A DNA stretch of 64,000 nt from DASQDN01 sp963844855 (GTDB lineage: Bacteria > Acidobacteriota > Terriglobia > Bryobacterales > Bryobacteraceae): contig CAWJQP010000076.1 of the NCBI GenBank assembly GCA_963844855.1, positions 248,001-312,000 on the forward strand, given 5' to 3'. Both the position numbers and the translations under genes were made by a program. Under the pieces are notes generated by a model, which saw only the letters and a list, made by a program, of their open reading frames with translations, was not told the DNA's origin and ran no database searches. Below are positions 45,717 through 54,391 of the stretch, piece by piece. Numbering within the stretch: the first letter of the stretch is position 1; every line of letters begins with the position of its first letter.

Positions 45717-47114
45717 TCATGTGTACTGCGCTTCCGTGGGACTCACCGGCAGCACGACTTTCACACAGGTCCCTTTTCCACGCTCGCTCTGGATCTGGAT
45801 TTCCCCGCCATGTTCCCTGACGATTTGGCGCGAGCTGAACATGCTCCAATTACCGGTCGAAACACGACCGTGGGCCACTTTGAAGCCTGGGTCAAAGATT
45901 GTTTTTAGCTCGGCCGGAGCCAGTCCCTGGCCATCGTCGGAGAACGAGAGTACCAACGTCGAGTCGGCCTTTCGTGAGGATACGGCGACTCGACCGCTTC
46001 CATTGGTCGCATCGATGGCATTCCCGATGAGATTCGAGAATACGGCGCTTAATTGCTGAGGCCGGCAGACCAGCGGAGGGAGTTCCTGCAGATCCAGATC
46101 CACCTTCACTTTGCCGTCGTATTTGGGCTCGAGCAGCGCCGCCACATCCGTGAGTAGCTCGTTGACATTTGCCGCCTGCGTTTCAGCGGCGTCGAGGTTT
46201 GAGAAGCGCTGCATTCGCGTTACAGTGTCTCGCAGCCGGTCAGTGGATAGTTTGATTGATTTTCTAAGCTCGTTTTGAAGAACAATCAGACGCTGCTGTT
46301 CCGCAGGAGCAGAGTGCGACTGTCGTGATGCCAGCAACAGCAGAGTATCAACACCACTAACCAGCGCTCCGATGGGTGAATTGAGCTCATGACTGAGAGC
46401 GGCGGCCAAGCGGCCTACCGATGCGGCATTCTCTGACAACAGGTTTCGGGCTTCGGCGTTTCTAAGTTTCTCGGCCGTTTCCAAGGTGCGACAGTGCCAC
46501 TCATACGTCGACCGCCGCTGTTCGTACACCACTGCGCTCAGCACCGCGGCAACGCATGTCAACATGAAGATGTAAAGCACCGCGATGGGATCGACACCTC
46601 GCCCGATATTGTAAACATGCTGGGCGAGCACTGCCAGCGAGACGTAGATTGATTCGACGACGAAGCCGAAAACAAGCATGTCCGTGGGTCGAAATGGAAT
46701 CGCTGCCGCTACCACGAGCATGATTAACGTGATATTGCCCGAGATAGAGCTGTCAGCAGTGGGATCGAATTGCGTGAGGAGCAATAACGTCCATGTAATG
46801 ATCGTGGCAATCAACAACGCCGAAATACTGGCAATGAGTCGCGCATGCACGTAGAGAGCCTTGGCTCGGGCAGCCAGGAGTGTCAAACCACCGACAGTTA
46901 GAATGCTGCCCAACATGGCTGCGCGAGTCGATAGCATTTCATAGCTCGGATCGAGAAGCATGTGGGCGCCGGTCATGAATGCCGAAACTGCGACTCCCAC
47001 ACCTCCGACGACCGTCAGTCCAATGTGGCTCAGGCGTTGAATTTCCTGACGAAATCCTGGATCCTGCTCGATGCTACCGGGTAGGATGTAGCGCCTTACG
47101 CGCTCCTGCCACAT
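45717..47114 (-). CDS. Membrane sensor histidine kinase (first of two flanking the transporter)
   Basis: About 465 residues from ATG 47114. Two helix pairs in the N-terminal half (IGLTVVGGVGVAVSAFM, AMLGSILTVGGLTLLAARAK, ASISALLIATIITWTLLLL, LIMLVVAAAIPFR, VLYIFMLTCVAAVLSAVVYEQ), about six segments in all, with no large extracytoplasmic domain. Dimerisation box SVGRLAAALSHELNSPIGAL with the phospho-His, HATPase with LIGNAIDATNGSG, DDGQGLAPAEL and a G2 box that is short and partly changed (GRVSTGNWSMFSSRQIVREH). Same H-box type as the kinase at 50499, from which it is separated by the divergent nucleotide-transporter operon. Confidence 0.9.
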   Translation of the reverse strand: MWQERVRRYILPGSIEQDPGFRQEIQRLSHIGLTVVGGVGVAVSAFMTGAHMLLDPSYEMLSTRAAMLGSILTVGGLTLLAARAKALYVHARLIASISALLIATIITWTLLLLTQFDPTADSSISGNITLIMLVVAAAIPFRPTDMLVFGFVVESIYVSLAVLAQHVYNIGRGVDPIAVLYIFMLTCVAAVLSAVVYEQRRSTYEWHCRTLETAEKLRNAEARNLLSENAASVGRLAAALSHELNSPIGALVSGVDTLLLLASRQSHSAPAEQQRLIVLQNELRKSIKLSTDRLRDTVTRMQRFSNLDAAETQAANVNELLTDVAALLEPKYDGKVKVDLDLQELPPLVCRPQQLSAVFSNLIGNAIDATNGSGRVAVSSRKADSTLVLSFSDDGQGLAPAELKTIFDPGFKVAHGRVSTGNWSMFSSRQIVREHGGEIQIQSERGKGTCVKVVLPVSPTEAQYT

Positions 47115-47269
47115 AGCAATACTGTAGCGCGCAAGCCTTGTACGCGTTAGAGTGATAAGGACTGGCACACACGCGAAGACTGCGTCCAAGTGTCTCGATT
47201 TGTTGATGAAAGGCGTCTCACACTGCGGAGCCCGGGTCGGCTGGGGCGGCTTTGGGAGGTTTGTGACAA

Positions 47270-50016
47270 TTGGGTAGAATTCGCGAGTTCTGGAATAGAA
47301 CGTTCGATGTCCGTGAGGGTGAGGCATTGCGCACGATGTTCATGGCGCTTTACCTGCTCCTGGTTCTGCTTGCCTACTACATCTTGAAGCCCGTTTCGCG
47401 GGGGATGTTCCTGAACAAGTTCGACATCGATGAGCTCCCGTACTTGTACATAGTCATCGCCGCTGCTGGTGGAGTGATGGCGTACTTTTATACGAAACTG
47501 GCCATTCATTCCTCTCTCAAAACGGCTGTCAATGTTTGCACGTTTGGCATGATCGGCACACTAGTGCTGATCTGGCATCTGCTTACATACAACTGGCCAT
47601 GGATGATATACCTGTTCAACGCATTCGTGAGCCTGTTCAGCATAACGCTCGTCTCGCAGGGTTGGCTGGTGGCTGCAAATGTTTTCACGACTCGCGAAGC
47701 AAAGCGATTGTATGGACTGCTAGGCGTCAGCGCGGTGATTGGCGCAGCATTCGGCGGATCCTTTACAAACGTGATGGTCCACTACATCGGAACGCGCAAT
47801 CTGTTGCTTGCCAGCGCAGGATTTGTGCTGCTGGCCTACGGCGCGTTTCTGGGCGTGACTCTGCAGAAGGGTGTTTCGCTTTCCCAGGCCAAGGGCGCAG
47901 AGAAAGAAGAAGAGTTCTCGATCAAGGAATTGACCGGGGCGATCGGCCGCGTTCGACACCTGCAAGTAATCATGGCGATCATCGCGCTGACCTACATCGT
48001 CGATGTCACGGTGGAGTACCAGTTCAATGCGATGGCCAAGCAAGCTTACACGAATCAGCGAGAGCTGGTCGCCTTCCTGGGCAACTTCTATGGGATCTGG
48101 CTCAACCTCATTACGTTCTTTCTGCAGTTTTTCCTAACCGCATTCGTGGTGAGCCGGTTCGGTGTTGGCGGCGCATTACAAATCATGCCGGTTGCGATCG
48201 CCGGCGCTTCAATCGGCACCTACCTTTCTCCCGGAGTCGTGTCGACCGGAGCGGCGCGACTGACCGAAGCCGCGACACGATATTCCTTCAACAAGACCGG
48301 GATGGAACTGCTGTATCTTCCTCTTCCGATTGAACTACGCAATCGAACCAAAGCGTTTACCGATATTTTTGTCGACCGCTTTTCCCGTGGAGTAGGCGGA
48401 CTTCTTCTGATCTTTCTGACGGGAACATTGAATCTGTCGGTGCGGCAGCTCTCGATTGTAGTGTTCGCTTATACGATCGTCTGGGTCTTTCTTTCGATTC
48501 GTGCGAAGAACGAGTACGTCGCTACGGTTCGGAAACGCCTGGCCTCCCGCAGGCTGGATCTCGATAGCCTGCCGGATCAACGTGAACGAAGCCGGTACAA
48601 TGCGGCTGCTCGAGGAGACGACCGAATCGAGCAATCCACGGCAAGCTGTTTATGCGCTTTCGCTGCTCGGAGAAGCTTCGAAGTATCCGCTTGAAAAGCA
48701 GTTGGTGAAACTTGTCGATAGCACGTTCCCTGAAGTTCGAGGAAAAGTGTATGAGCTCGCGATGCAGCGAGGGATACGGTCCTTGTACGAGAATGCGCTC
48801 GCGGAGCTTCGCTCGTCACGCTTTGGCGATGATGCGCCAGTTGTGAGGCCAGCAGTGGAATATGCGCTCTGGGTGTCGTCAGATACACCGGACCTCGCCA
48901 AGCGGCTTCTCAATCATCCAAACCAACTTGTGGCCCGCAGCGCCTTATCTGCTTTGATTGCGCATCCTGAGGCTTCCGAGCCACTGATCACGAAGGAGTG
49001 GATCGAAGACGCAGCCGCATCGAAGGATACCAATCGCCGTGTAATGGCGGCGATCGCGATTGCCGTCAGAGGCGATTCGGAGTCGACAGCATTGCACAAT
49101 CTGCTGCAGGATCCCGAGCCGGAAGTCGCGGGCGAGGCATGTAAAACGGCGGCGGCTCTGCAGAACCGGGTTTACCTCGATTCGCTTCTGCGGCTGCTGG
49201 CGAAGGCGCGCATGCGCGGAAAAGCCATCGATGCGCTGACTGGCTATGGGGAGCGCATTGTGGGAACACTCGGCGATGTTCTCCTCGATACGACGACTCC
49301 GGCCGCGGTGCGCCGGCAGATTCCGCGGGTGCTGCAACGTATTCCTACCCAGCGATCTGTGGACGTTCTGTTTCAGGCCTATGAAGAGCCCGACCTGATG
49401 GTCCGCACGGCAGCGCTTAAGAGTCTTAACTCGATGAGAGAGAAGTACTCGAAGCTCAGTTTTGGTCGTGACTCATTAACCCGTTTCATCGGCCGGGAAG
49501 CGCAGTATTACTACGAAATGGCCGCTGCGCTTTCTCCGTTCAAGGAAAGTCACGACACACCAGCAGCTCGATTGCTCTCCCAGACGCTGGAAGAGCGGCT
49601 ACGACGTACGCTGGAGCGCCTTTTCCGGCTGCTGGGCCTGAAGTATCCTGCCAAAGGAAATGCACGCCGCCTATCTGGCGCTGAACCGGAAGAAAACAGA
49701 TGAGTACACGGCCGCAATCGAGTTCCTGGATAATGTCCTGGAACGGGAATTGAAGCGTGTCCTACTGCCGTTGCTCGATGAAGATGCGCGGATTTCGCAG
49801 ACTGGGCGCGACCTTTTCGGCGTGCATGAGAAGGATCAACGTGCCGCGTTGCGGGAACTCATGAAGTCGGGAGATTCGTGGCTGGTCGCGTGCGCGGTAG
49901 CGACGGCGGCTGAGCTGGGTTTGCGTGACCTGCGCCCTGAAATTGAGCCTCTAGCGCGACGAGCCGGGGCGGATGTGGTGACGGTTGCTCGGTCGGCGTT
50001 GGCGACTTTAGCTTAA
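47270..50016 (+). CDS. NTT/Tlc-type nucleotide transporter fused to HEAT repeats, two apparent frameshifts
   Basis: Reconstructed length about 915 residues. From TTG 47270 (GGGAGG upstream) the first 430 residues form a 10-12 helix carrier of the ATP:ADP antiporter family (MFMALYLLLVLLAYYILKP, LYIVIAAAGGVMAYFYTKL, FNAFVSLFSITLVSQGWLVA, LLGVSAVIGAAFGGSFTNVM). After a break near 48573 comes an alpha-alpha superhelix of HEAT-type repeats (YALSLLGEASKYPLEKQLV, NHPNQLVARSALSALIAHPE and others); a second break near 49660 leads to the last repeats (AVATAAELGLRDLRPEIEPL). Both breaks equal one extra base. The CNB, kinase, receiver and adenosyltransferase genes follow on the same strand. Confidence 0.88.
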
Positions 50017-50054
50017 GTCCGGGTGCGAGGACAGGGTAAGGGATTGAGAAATTA

Positions 50055-50477
50055 ATGGCGGAACTGAACATCATCGAGAAGGTGATTGCGCTCGAAGCTG
50101 TCGATTTGCTTAAGAATCTGAGCGCCGAGCAACTGTCAAGGATCGCGTCGATTGCCAAAGAGGCGCGTTATACACCGGGTAAAGTGATCCTTGGGCCTGA
50201 TACGACGCTTGACGCGCTTCATGTGATCCTGGAAGGCGCGGTTTCGATTTCTCGCGACGGGATCGAGTTGCACGTTGCCCACGAGAACGAGGTCCTGGGC
50301 TCGTGGGCGCTATTTGACCCTGAACCGATGTCCGTCACGGCCAAGACTATCGAGCATACGCGAGTGTTAACGATAGGGCGGGACGACTTTTACGATCTGC
50401 TCTCTGACAACACTGAGATCACTGCCTCGATTTTCGCGATGCTGGTCAAGAGGTTCCGCCAACTGGTCGAGCGTTAG
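50055..50477 (+). CDS. Cyclic-nucleotide-binding-fold protein with altered phosphate cassette
   Basis: 140 residues from ATG 50055. The beta-roll of the CNB/Crp family is clear (LLKNLSAEQLSRIASIAKEA, VILGPDTTLDALHVILEG, VLTIGRDDFYDLLSDNTEI), followed by a C-terminal helix. The phosphate-binding cassette reads GSWALFDPEPMSVTAKT: the usual Glu after Gly is Ser and the usual Arg (PRxA) is replaced by Met-Ser, so canonical cAMP or cGMP binding looks unlikely. No DNA-binding domain. Sits 38 bp after the NTT-HEAT gene and 21 bp before the kinase; probably an adaptor for the transporter. Confidence 0.85.
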   Translation: MAELNIIEKVIALEAVDLLKNLSAEQLSRIASIAKEARYTPGKVILGPDTTLDALHVILEGAVSISRDGIELHVAHENEVLGSWALFDPEPMSVTAKTIEHTRVLTIGRDDFYDLLSDNTEITASIFAMLVKRFRQLVER

Positions 50478-50498
50478 GATGGTAGCAGAGGGCTAAGT

Positions 50499-51344
50499 AT
50501 GAGCGATCCTGCTGTTGTGGAGACGCGCGCCGATGCATCTGCGGAGGAGCTTCGCGAAGAACTGGAACTCACCCTGCGCAAGCTCGCCGAAGCGCATAAG
50601 ATGGCCGCCCTGGGCCGTTTATCGGCCGGAATCGTACACGAGATCAATACTCCGATTGGGTCGATTCTTTCAAACAATGAGACGATCCGGAGATCGATCG
50701 AAACGCTTAAGAAGCTTGTGGCTACTTCTCAGACGGAAGATAAGCCTGTACCGCAGCGCGCAGGAGTGATTCTCGATACCCTCGCGAGTCTGACGGACAT
50801 CGATAAACTTGCCTGTGAGCGAATTTACGCTGTCATTCGCAGTTTGAAGACATTTGCACGCGTTAATGAAGGGGATCTCCGCAAAGTCGATATCAACGAG
50901 ATCCTTCTGAACACTCTGAAGTTAAGCGGCTGCGTATTCCGGCGCCGCGTTTCGGTGGTGACGGACTTCGGAGAGCTGCCGGAAGTGGAATGTTATCCGG
51001 GTCTGTTGAACCAGGCGTTTCTAAACCTGGTGGTGAATGCAGCTCAGGCAATCCAGGGTGACGGGACGGTGACAGTGAAGACGAAGACCGATGGGGATTT
51101 CATTGAGATCGCGATCGCCGACGATGGAGCCGGGATTCCGCCCGAGGTTCGGAAGCGCATCTTCTCGGCTGGTTTCACGACGAAACCGATCGGTGAAGGC
51201 ACAGGGTTGGGTTTGGCTCTAACTCGTGAAATCATTCAAGACACACATGGCGGAAAGATCTGGTTTGAGTCGGAATTAGGCTCCGGCACAACGTTCTTCA
51301 TGAGACTTCCGATTCAACAGCCGAGATCACAGGAGCAGGCGTAA
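50499..51344 (+). CDS. Soluble NtrB-like sensor histidine kinase
   Basis: 281 residues with no membrane segment and no PAS domain. A short coiled-coil lead (ELREELELTLRKLAEAHKM) precedes the H-box ALGRLSAGIVHEINTPIGSI; the ATPase domain has NLVVNAAQAIQGDG, DDGAGIPPEVRKRIF, GFTTKP and GTGLGLALTREII, all intact. The H-box type matches the membrane kinase at 45717-47114. Its input is probably a protein partner, the CNB-fold or HEAT protein encoded upstream (inference). The receiver gene starts directly after its stop. Confidence 0.93.
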   Translation: MSDPAVVETRADASAEELREELELTLRKLAEAHKMAALGRLSAGIVHEINTPIGSILSNNETIRRSIETLKKLVATSQTEDKPVPQRAGVILDTLASLTDIDKLACERIYAVIRSLKTFARVNEGDLRKVDINEILLNTLKLSGCVFRRRVSVVTDFGELPEVECYPGLLNQAFLNLVVNAAQAIQGDGTVTVKTKTDGDFIEIAIADDGAGIPPEVRKRIFSAGFTTKPIGEGTGLGLALTREIIQDTHGGKIWFESELGSGTTFFMRLPIQQPRSQEQA

Positions 51345-51837
51345 GTGGACCAAAACGGAAAAGGGAACGTACAGCCGGTCGTTGCAATCGTCGACGACGA
51401 GGAGATGGTGATTACGAGTGTCAAGGCGTTCCTGAGCCTCGAGACGGAGTACGATCTTCATGGGTTTACGGATCCGGAACAAGCTGCTAAGTTTCTGGAG
51501 ATGCAGTCCGGTGGATGTCGTCGTGAGCGACTATCTGATGCCGAAGATGAACGGAATCCAATTGCTTGGGAAGGCGAAGCAATTGCAACCGGAGGCGGCC
51601 CGCGTTCTGCTAACCGGCCACGCTGACAAGCAGAGCGCAATTCAAGCGATCAACGATGTCGGCCTGTTCCAGTATCTCGAGAAGCCGTGGGATAACTCGC
51701 AATTGCTGCTTGTGATCCAAAGTGCAATCGAACGCACACAGTTGTTCCGCACCCTGCGTGAAAAGATTTCAGAACTGGACAACGCCCACACTTCGTTGAA
51801 AGACGTTCAGTCCCGATTGTTACGAGCGTTCTTATGA
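51345..51837 (+). CDS. Single-domain response regulator, one apparent frameshift
   Basis: About 163 residues from GTG 51345, adjacent to the kinase stop. Receiver hallmarks: AIVDDEEMV (acidic pocket), the phospho-Asp in VVVSDYLMPKMNG, RVLLTGHAD and the Lys switch in YLEKPW. The frame breaks near 51505 (one extra base); the fused reading is KFLEMQ then SPVDVVVSDYLMPKMNG. After the receiver only a helical C-terminal tail follows (LFRTLREKISELDNAHTSL), so there is no DNA-binding output; it resembles the receivers of RpfG/HupR-type proteins. The stop overlaps the adenosyltransferase start (ATGA). Confidence 0.88.
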
Positions 51838-52472
51838 GCGAGGCGCCCTTCAGCGAGCCGCGGCTTGCGATTAACCGCATATACACGAAGCGCGGAGATG
51901 GCGGAGAAACGTCGCTCGTGGGCGGCCAGCGTGCTCCGAAGGACAGTCTTCGAATCGAAGTTTACGGGACAGTCGACGAGTTGAACTCATTCACCGGGAT
52001 GGCGTGTTTTGCGGCTGAGCGCGAACCTGCGCTGGCGCCGCTTGCGGTGATTCTGAAAAGGGTCCAGCATGAACTGTTCAATCTGGGTTCGATTTTGGCG
52101 ACGCTGCCTCAAGACGTCCATCCAAAACAGCCGCAGATCACCAATGAAGATATCGAGCAACTGGAGCGTGAGATCGATTCAATGAATGATGGTCTCCCGA
52201 TGTTGCGGTCGTTCGTGCTTCCGGGTGGCAGTGAGATCAATTCGGTTCTTCATGTTTGCCGGACGATTTGCCGGCGGGCAGAACGATTGTGTGTCACGCT
52301 GGCGCGGGAGAATTCGGCGCCACCGCTTGCCGTGCAGTATCTCAATCGCCTGAGCGACGCTTTTTTCGTTTGGAGCAGATGGTCCAACGTACAGCTCGGC
52401 GCCGAAGAAGTTCTCTGGAAACCGAATGAGGCGGCATCGGGCCGCAAACACGGGAAGAGCCCTATTTCCTGA
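51834..52472 (+). CDS. Cob(I)alamin adenosyltransferase, PduO type
   Basis: 212 residues with the PduO-family signature YTKRGDGGETSLVGGQRAPK at the N-terminus, VEYG-type helix VYGTVDELNSFTGMA, and the C-terminal FVLPGGSEINSVLHVCRTIC and RRAERLCV motif, where Arg contacts ATP. It transfers adenosyl from ATP to cob(I)alamin to make coenzyme B12. The ATG overlaps the response-regulator stop by ATGA, so it is translated with the signalling genes. No other cobalamin gene or riboswitch was seen nearby. Confidence 0.92.
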   Translation: MSEAPFSEPRLAINRIYTKRGDGGETSLVGGQRAPKDSLRIEVYGTVDELNSFTGMACFAAEREPALAPLAVILKRVQHELFNLGSILATLPQDVHPKQPQITNEDIEQLEREIDSMNDGLPMLRSFVLPGGSEINSVLHVCRTICRRAERLCVTLARENSAPPLAVQYLNRLSDAFFVWSRWSNVQLGAEEVLWKPNEAASGRKHGKSPIS

Positions 52473-52514
52473 GTTGCATTCGGTGATCATTTTGCGTCCC
52501 TATACGGAGGCTGA

Positions 52515-53936
52515 ATGCGCATACTCCTTGCCGTTGCGGTCGCAACCGCGCTTGTTTCCTGTAATCGCACGATAGAACCTCAACGTTCGTCGCCCGCTGT
52601 TTCCGCTCCTATCGTGCAAAATGGACAGCAGTCCTTTGCGGAGGTTGTCGACCGCGTCGCGCCTGCTGTGGTGACTATTCGGTCGGAGCGCCGGGTACGC
52701 GCACCGCAGCAGTTTCCTTTCTTCAACGATCCTATGTTGCGCGAATTCTTCGGTCTTGGCCGAGGAGCGCCTCAGGCTCCCCGGGATCAGATCCAGCGCG
52801 GCTTGGGATCGGGTGTCGTCGTTTCGGAAGATGGTTATGTTCTGACCAACCATCATGTGATCGATGGCGCCCAGGAGATTGTCGTCGAGTTCGCCGAAGG
52901 TCGTACACAGAAAGCTCGCCTGATCGGGAGCGACCCCCCGAGCGACCTCGCCGTTTTGAAGCTGTCCAGCGGCAAGCACGCCACTCTACCGCTGGGTGAC
53001 TCGGATAAGGTTCGCGTGGGCGATGTGGTGCTTGCCGTGGGCAATCCGCTCGGGATCGGTCAGACCGTGACGTCGGGGATCATTAGCGCCAAGGGCCGAC
53101 GCACGGGCTTGAGCGATGGCAGCTTCGAGGATTTCCTGCAGACCGATGCCGCAATCAATCGCGGGAATTCCGGCGGCGCGCTCGTGAATACACGCGGGGA
53201 ATTGATCGGGATCAATTCGCAGATCCTGTCGCCGTCCGGAGTCAACATCGGTATCGGGTTCGCGATACCGTCGAACATGGCGCAAGAAGTCCGGGATCAA
53301 CTCATAAAGCGGGGAAAGGTCCAGCGCGGACAGCTTGGGATTTTCACGCAGCAATTGACACAGGAACTAGCCGAATCGTTGGGGTTAAAGGATACTGCCG
53401 GCGTTCTGGTTGCCGATGTGGATCGAAATGGCGCCGCAATCAAGGCCGGCATACGGCGGGGAGATGTCATTCGGAAGATCGATAACGATGTTGTGAATAA
53501 TCCCAATGCGCTTCGCAATAAGGTCGCCATGACTTCGCCAGGTACTGAAGTCACAATCACGCTGTTGCGCGAAGGTAAGGAGCAACAAATTAAGGTGAGG
53601 CTCGGAGAGGCGCAACCGATGGCGACAGTGGGGGGTGGAGAGGACGGTGGACCGCAGCAGGGCGGCAAGCTCGGGATCTCCGTGCAGCCGATGACTCCGG
53701 AAATCGCACGCGAGCTTGGATTGCGGCCCGATATTGGAGGTCTGCTTGTTCGCGATGTCGACCCGTCAGGCGCGGCAGCCGAAGCGGGAGTGCGGCCGGG
53801 AGACGTGATCGTCGAGGCTAATCGGCAGCCGATTCGGGCGCCTGCAGATCTGCAAAAAGCACTCGAAAGAGGCGGGCAGGCTGTGCTGTTAATCAACCGT
53901 CAGGGAAGAACGTTTTTCGTTACTGCGCGACCGTAA
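52515..53936 (+). CDS. DegP/HtrA-type periplasmic serine protease
   Basis: 473 residues. A lipoprotein-like leader ending in LVSC (residue 16) suggests membrane anchoring by lipid. The trypsin-fold protease has the triad His in TNHHVIDGA, Asp in SDLAVLKLSS and Ser in NRGNSGGALVNTRGEL. Two PDZ domains follow (QLGIFTQQLTQELAESLGL onwards and KLGISVQPMTPEIARELGLR onwards). ACGGAGG stands just upstream of the ATG. Envelope protein quality control; a typical DegP length. Ends back-to-back with the convergent DUF1801 gene. Confidence 0.95.
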   Translation: MRILLAVAVATALVSCNRTIEPQRSSPAVSAPIVQNGQQSFAEVVDRVAPAVVTIRSERRVRAPQQFPFFNDPMLREFFGLGRGAPQAPRDQIQRGLGSGVVVSEDGYVLTNHHVIDGAQEIVVEFAEGRTQKARLIGSDPPSDLAVLKLSSGKHATLPLGDSDKVRVGDVVLAVGNPLGIGQTVTSGIISAKGRRTGLSDGSFEDFLQTDAAINRGNSGGALVNTRGELIGINSQILSPSGVNIGIGFAIPSNMAQEVRDQLIKRGKVQRGQLGIFTQQLTQELAESLGLKDTAGVLVADVDRNGAAIKAGIRRGDVIRKIDNDVVNNPNALRNKVAMTSPGTEVTITLLREGKEQQIKVRLGEAQPMATVGGGEDGGPQQGGKLGISVQPMTPEIARELGLRPDIGGLLVRDVDPSGAAAEAGVRPGDVIVEANRQPIRAPADLQKALERGGQAVLLINRQGRTFFVTARP

Positions 53937-54293
53937 CTAGGCCACTTCTTTGGCGCGGAGCTTGGCTATTCGTTCGATCAATTTCGCTGGAACAGGCTTG
54001 GTCAAAGGGAACTGAATTGTCCCCTTGTTGACTTTGTACGGCGTCAGCTCCTCCTTGAACTCCGCGACGACTCGTTTCGTAACTGGATAGAGAGAGTAAT
54101 GCTTTTTCCAGCCGGCGAAATAAACCACTGGGCGTCCATCGAGCTTGTAGGTGGGAATGTTGTACGAGATCATTTCCTCGGCTCCAGGAAGGGCCTTTTG
54201 GATGATGCTCCGCACGCGCTCGAGTAACGCCTGAGCCGGCTGTGGCTGCAAAGCTAGATATTCGTCGACGGATTGGAACTTAATCGTGGCCAT
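53937..54293 (-). CDS. DUF1801-family protein
   Basis: 118 residues from ATG 54293. Matches the DUF1801/YdhG-like fold: VDEYLALQPQPAQALLERVR, AEEMISYNIPTYKLDGRPVV, YFAGWKKHYSLYP, NKGTIQFPLTKPVPAKLI. Some family members are linked to iron transfer, but the general role is unknown. Encoded alone, 98 bp downstream of the pilus operon on the same strand; its stop codon abuts that of the degP-like gene. Confidence 0.9.
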   Translation of the reverse strand: MATIKFQSVDEYLALQPQPAQALLERVRSIIQKALPGAEEMISYNIPTYKLDGRPVVYFAGWKKHYSLYPVTKRVVAEFKEELTPYKVNKGTIQFPLTKPVPAKLIERIAKLRAKEVA

Positions 54294-54391
54294 TGACTCA
54301 GCCTTTCAGCATAACCAAGTACGTGATTAACCGCCCGGCATCAGCCATTCAACATCGTCGGTTAGATTCGGAGTCATTTTCTGGCAGCGGA

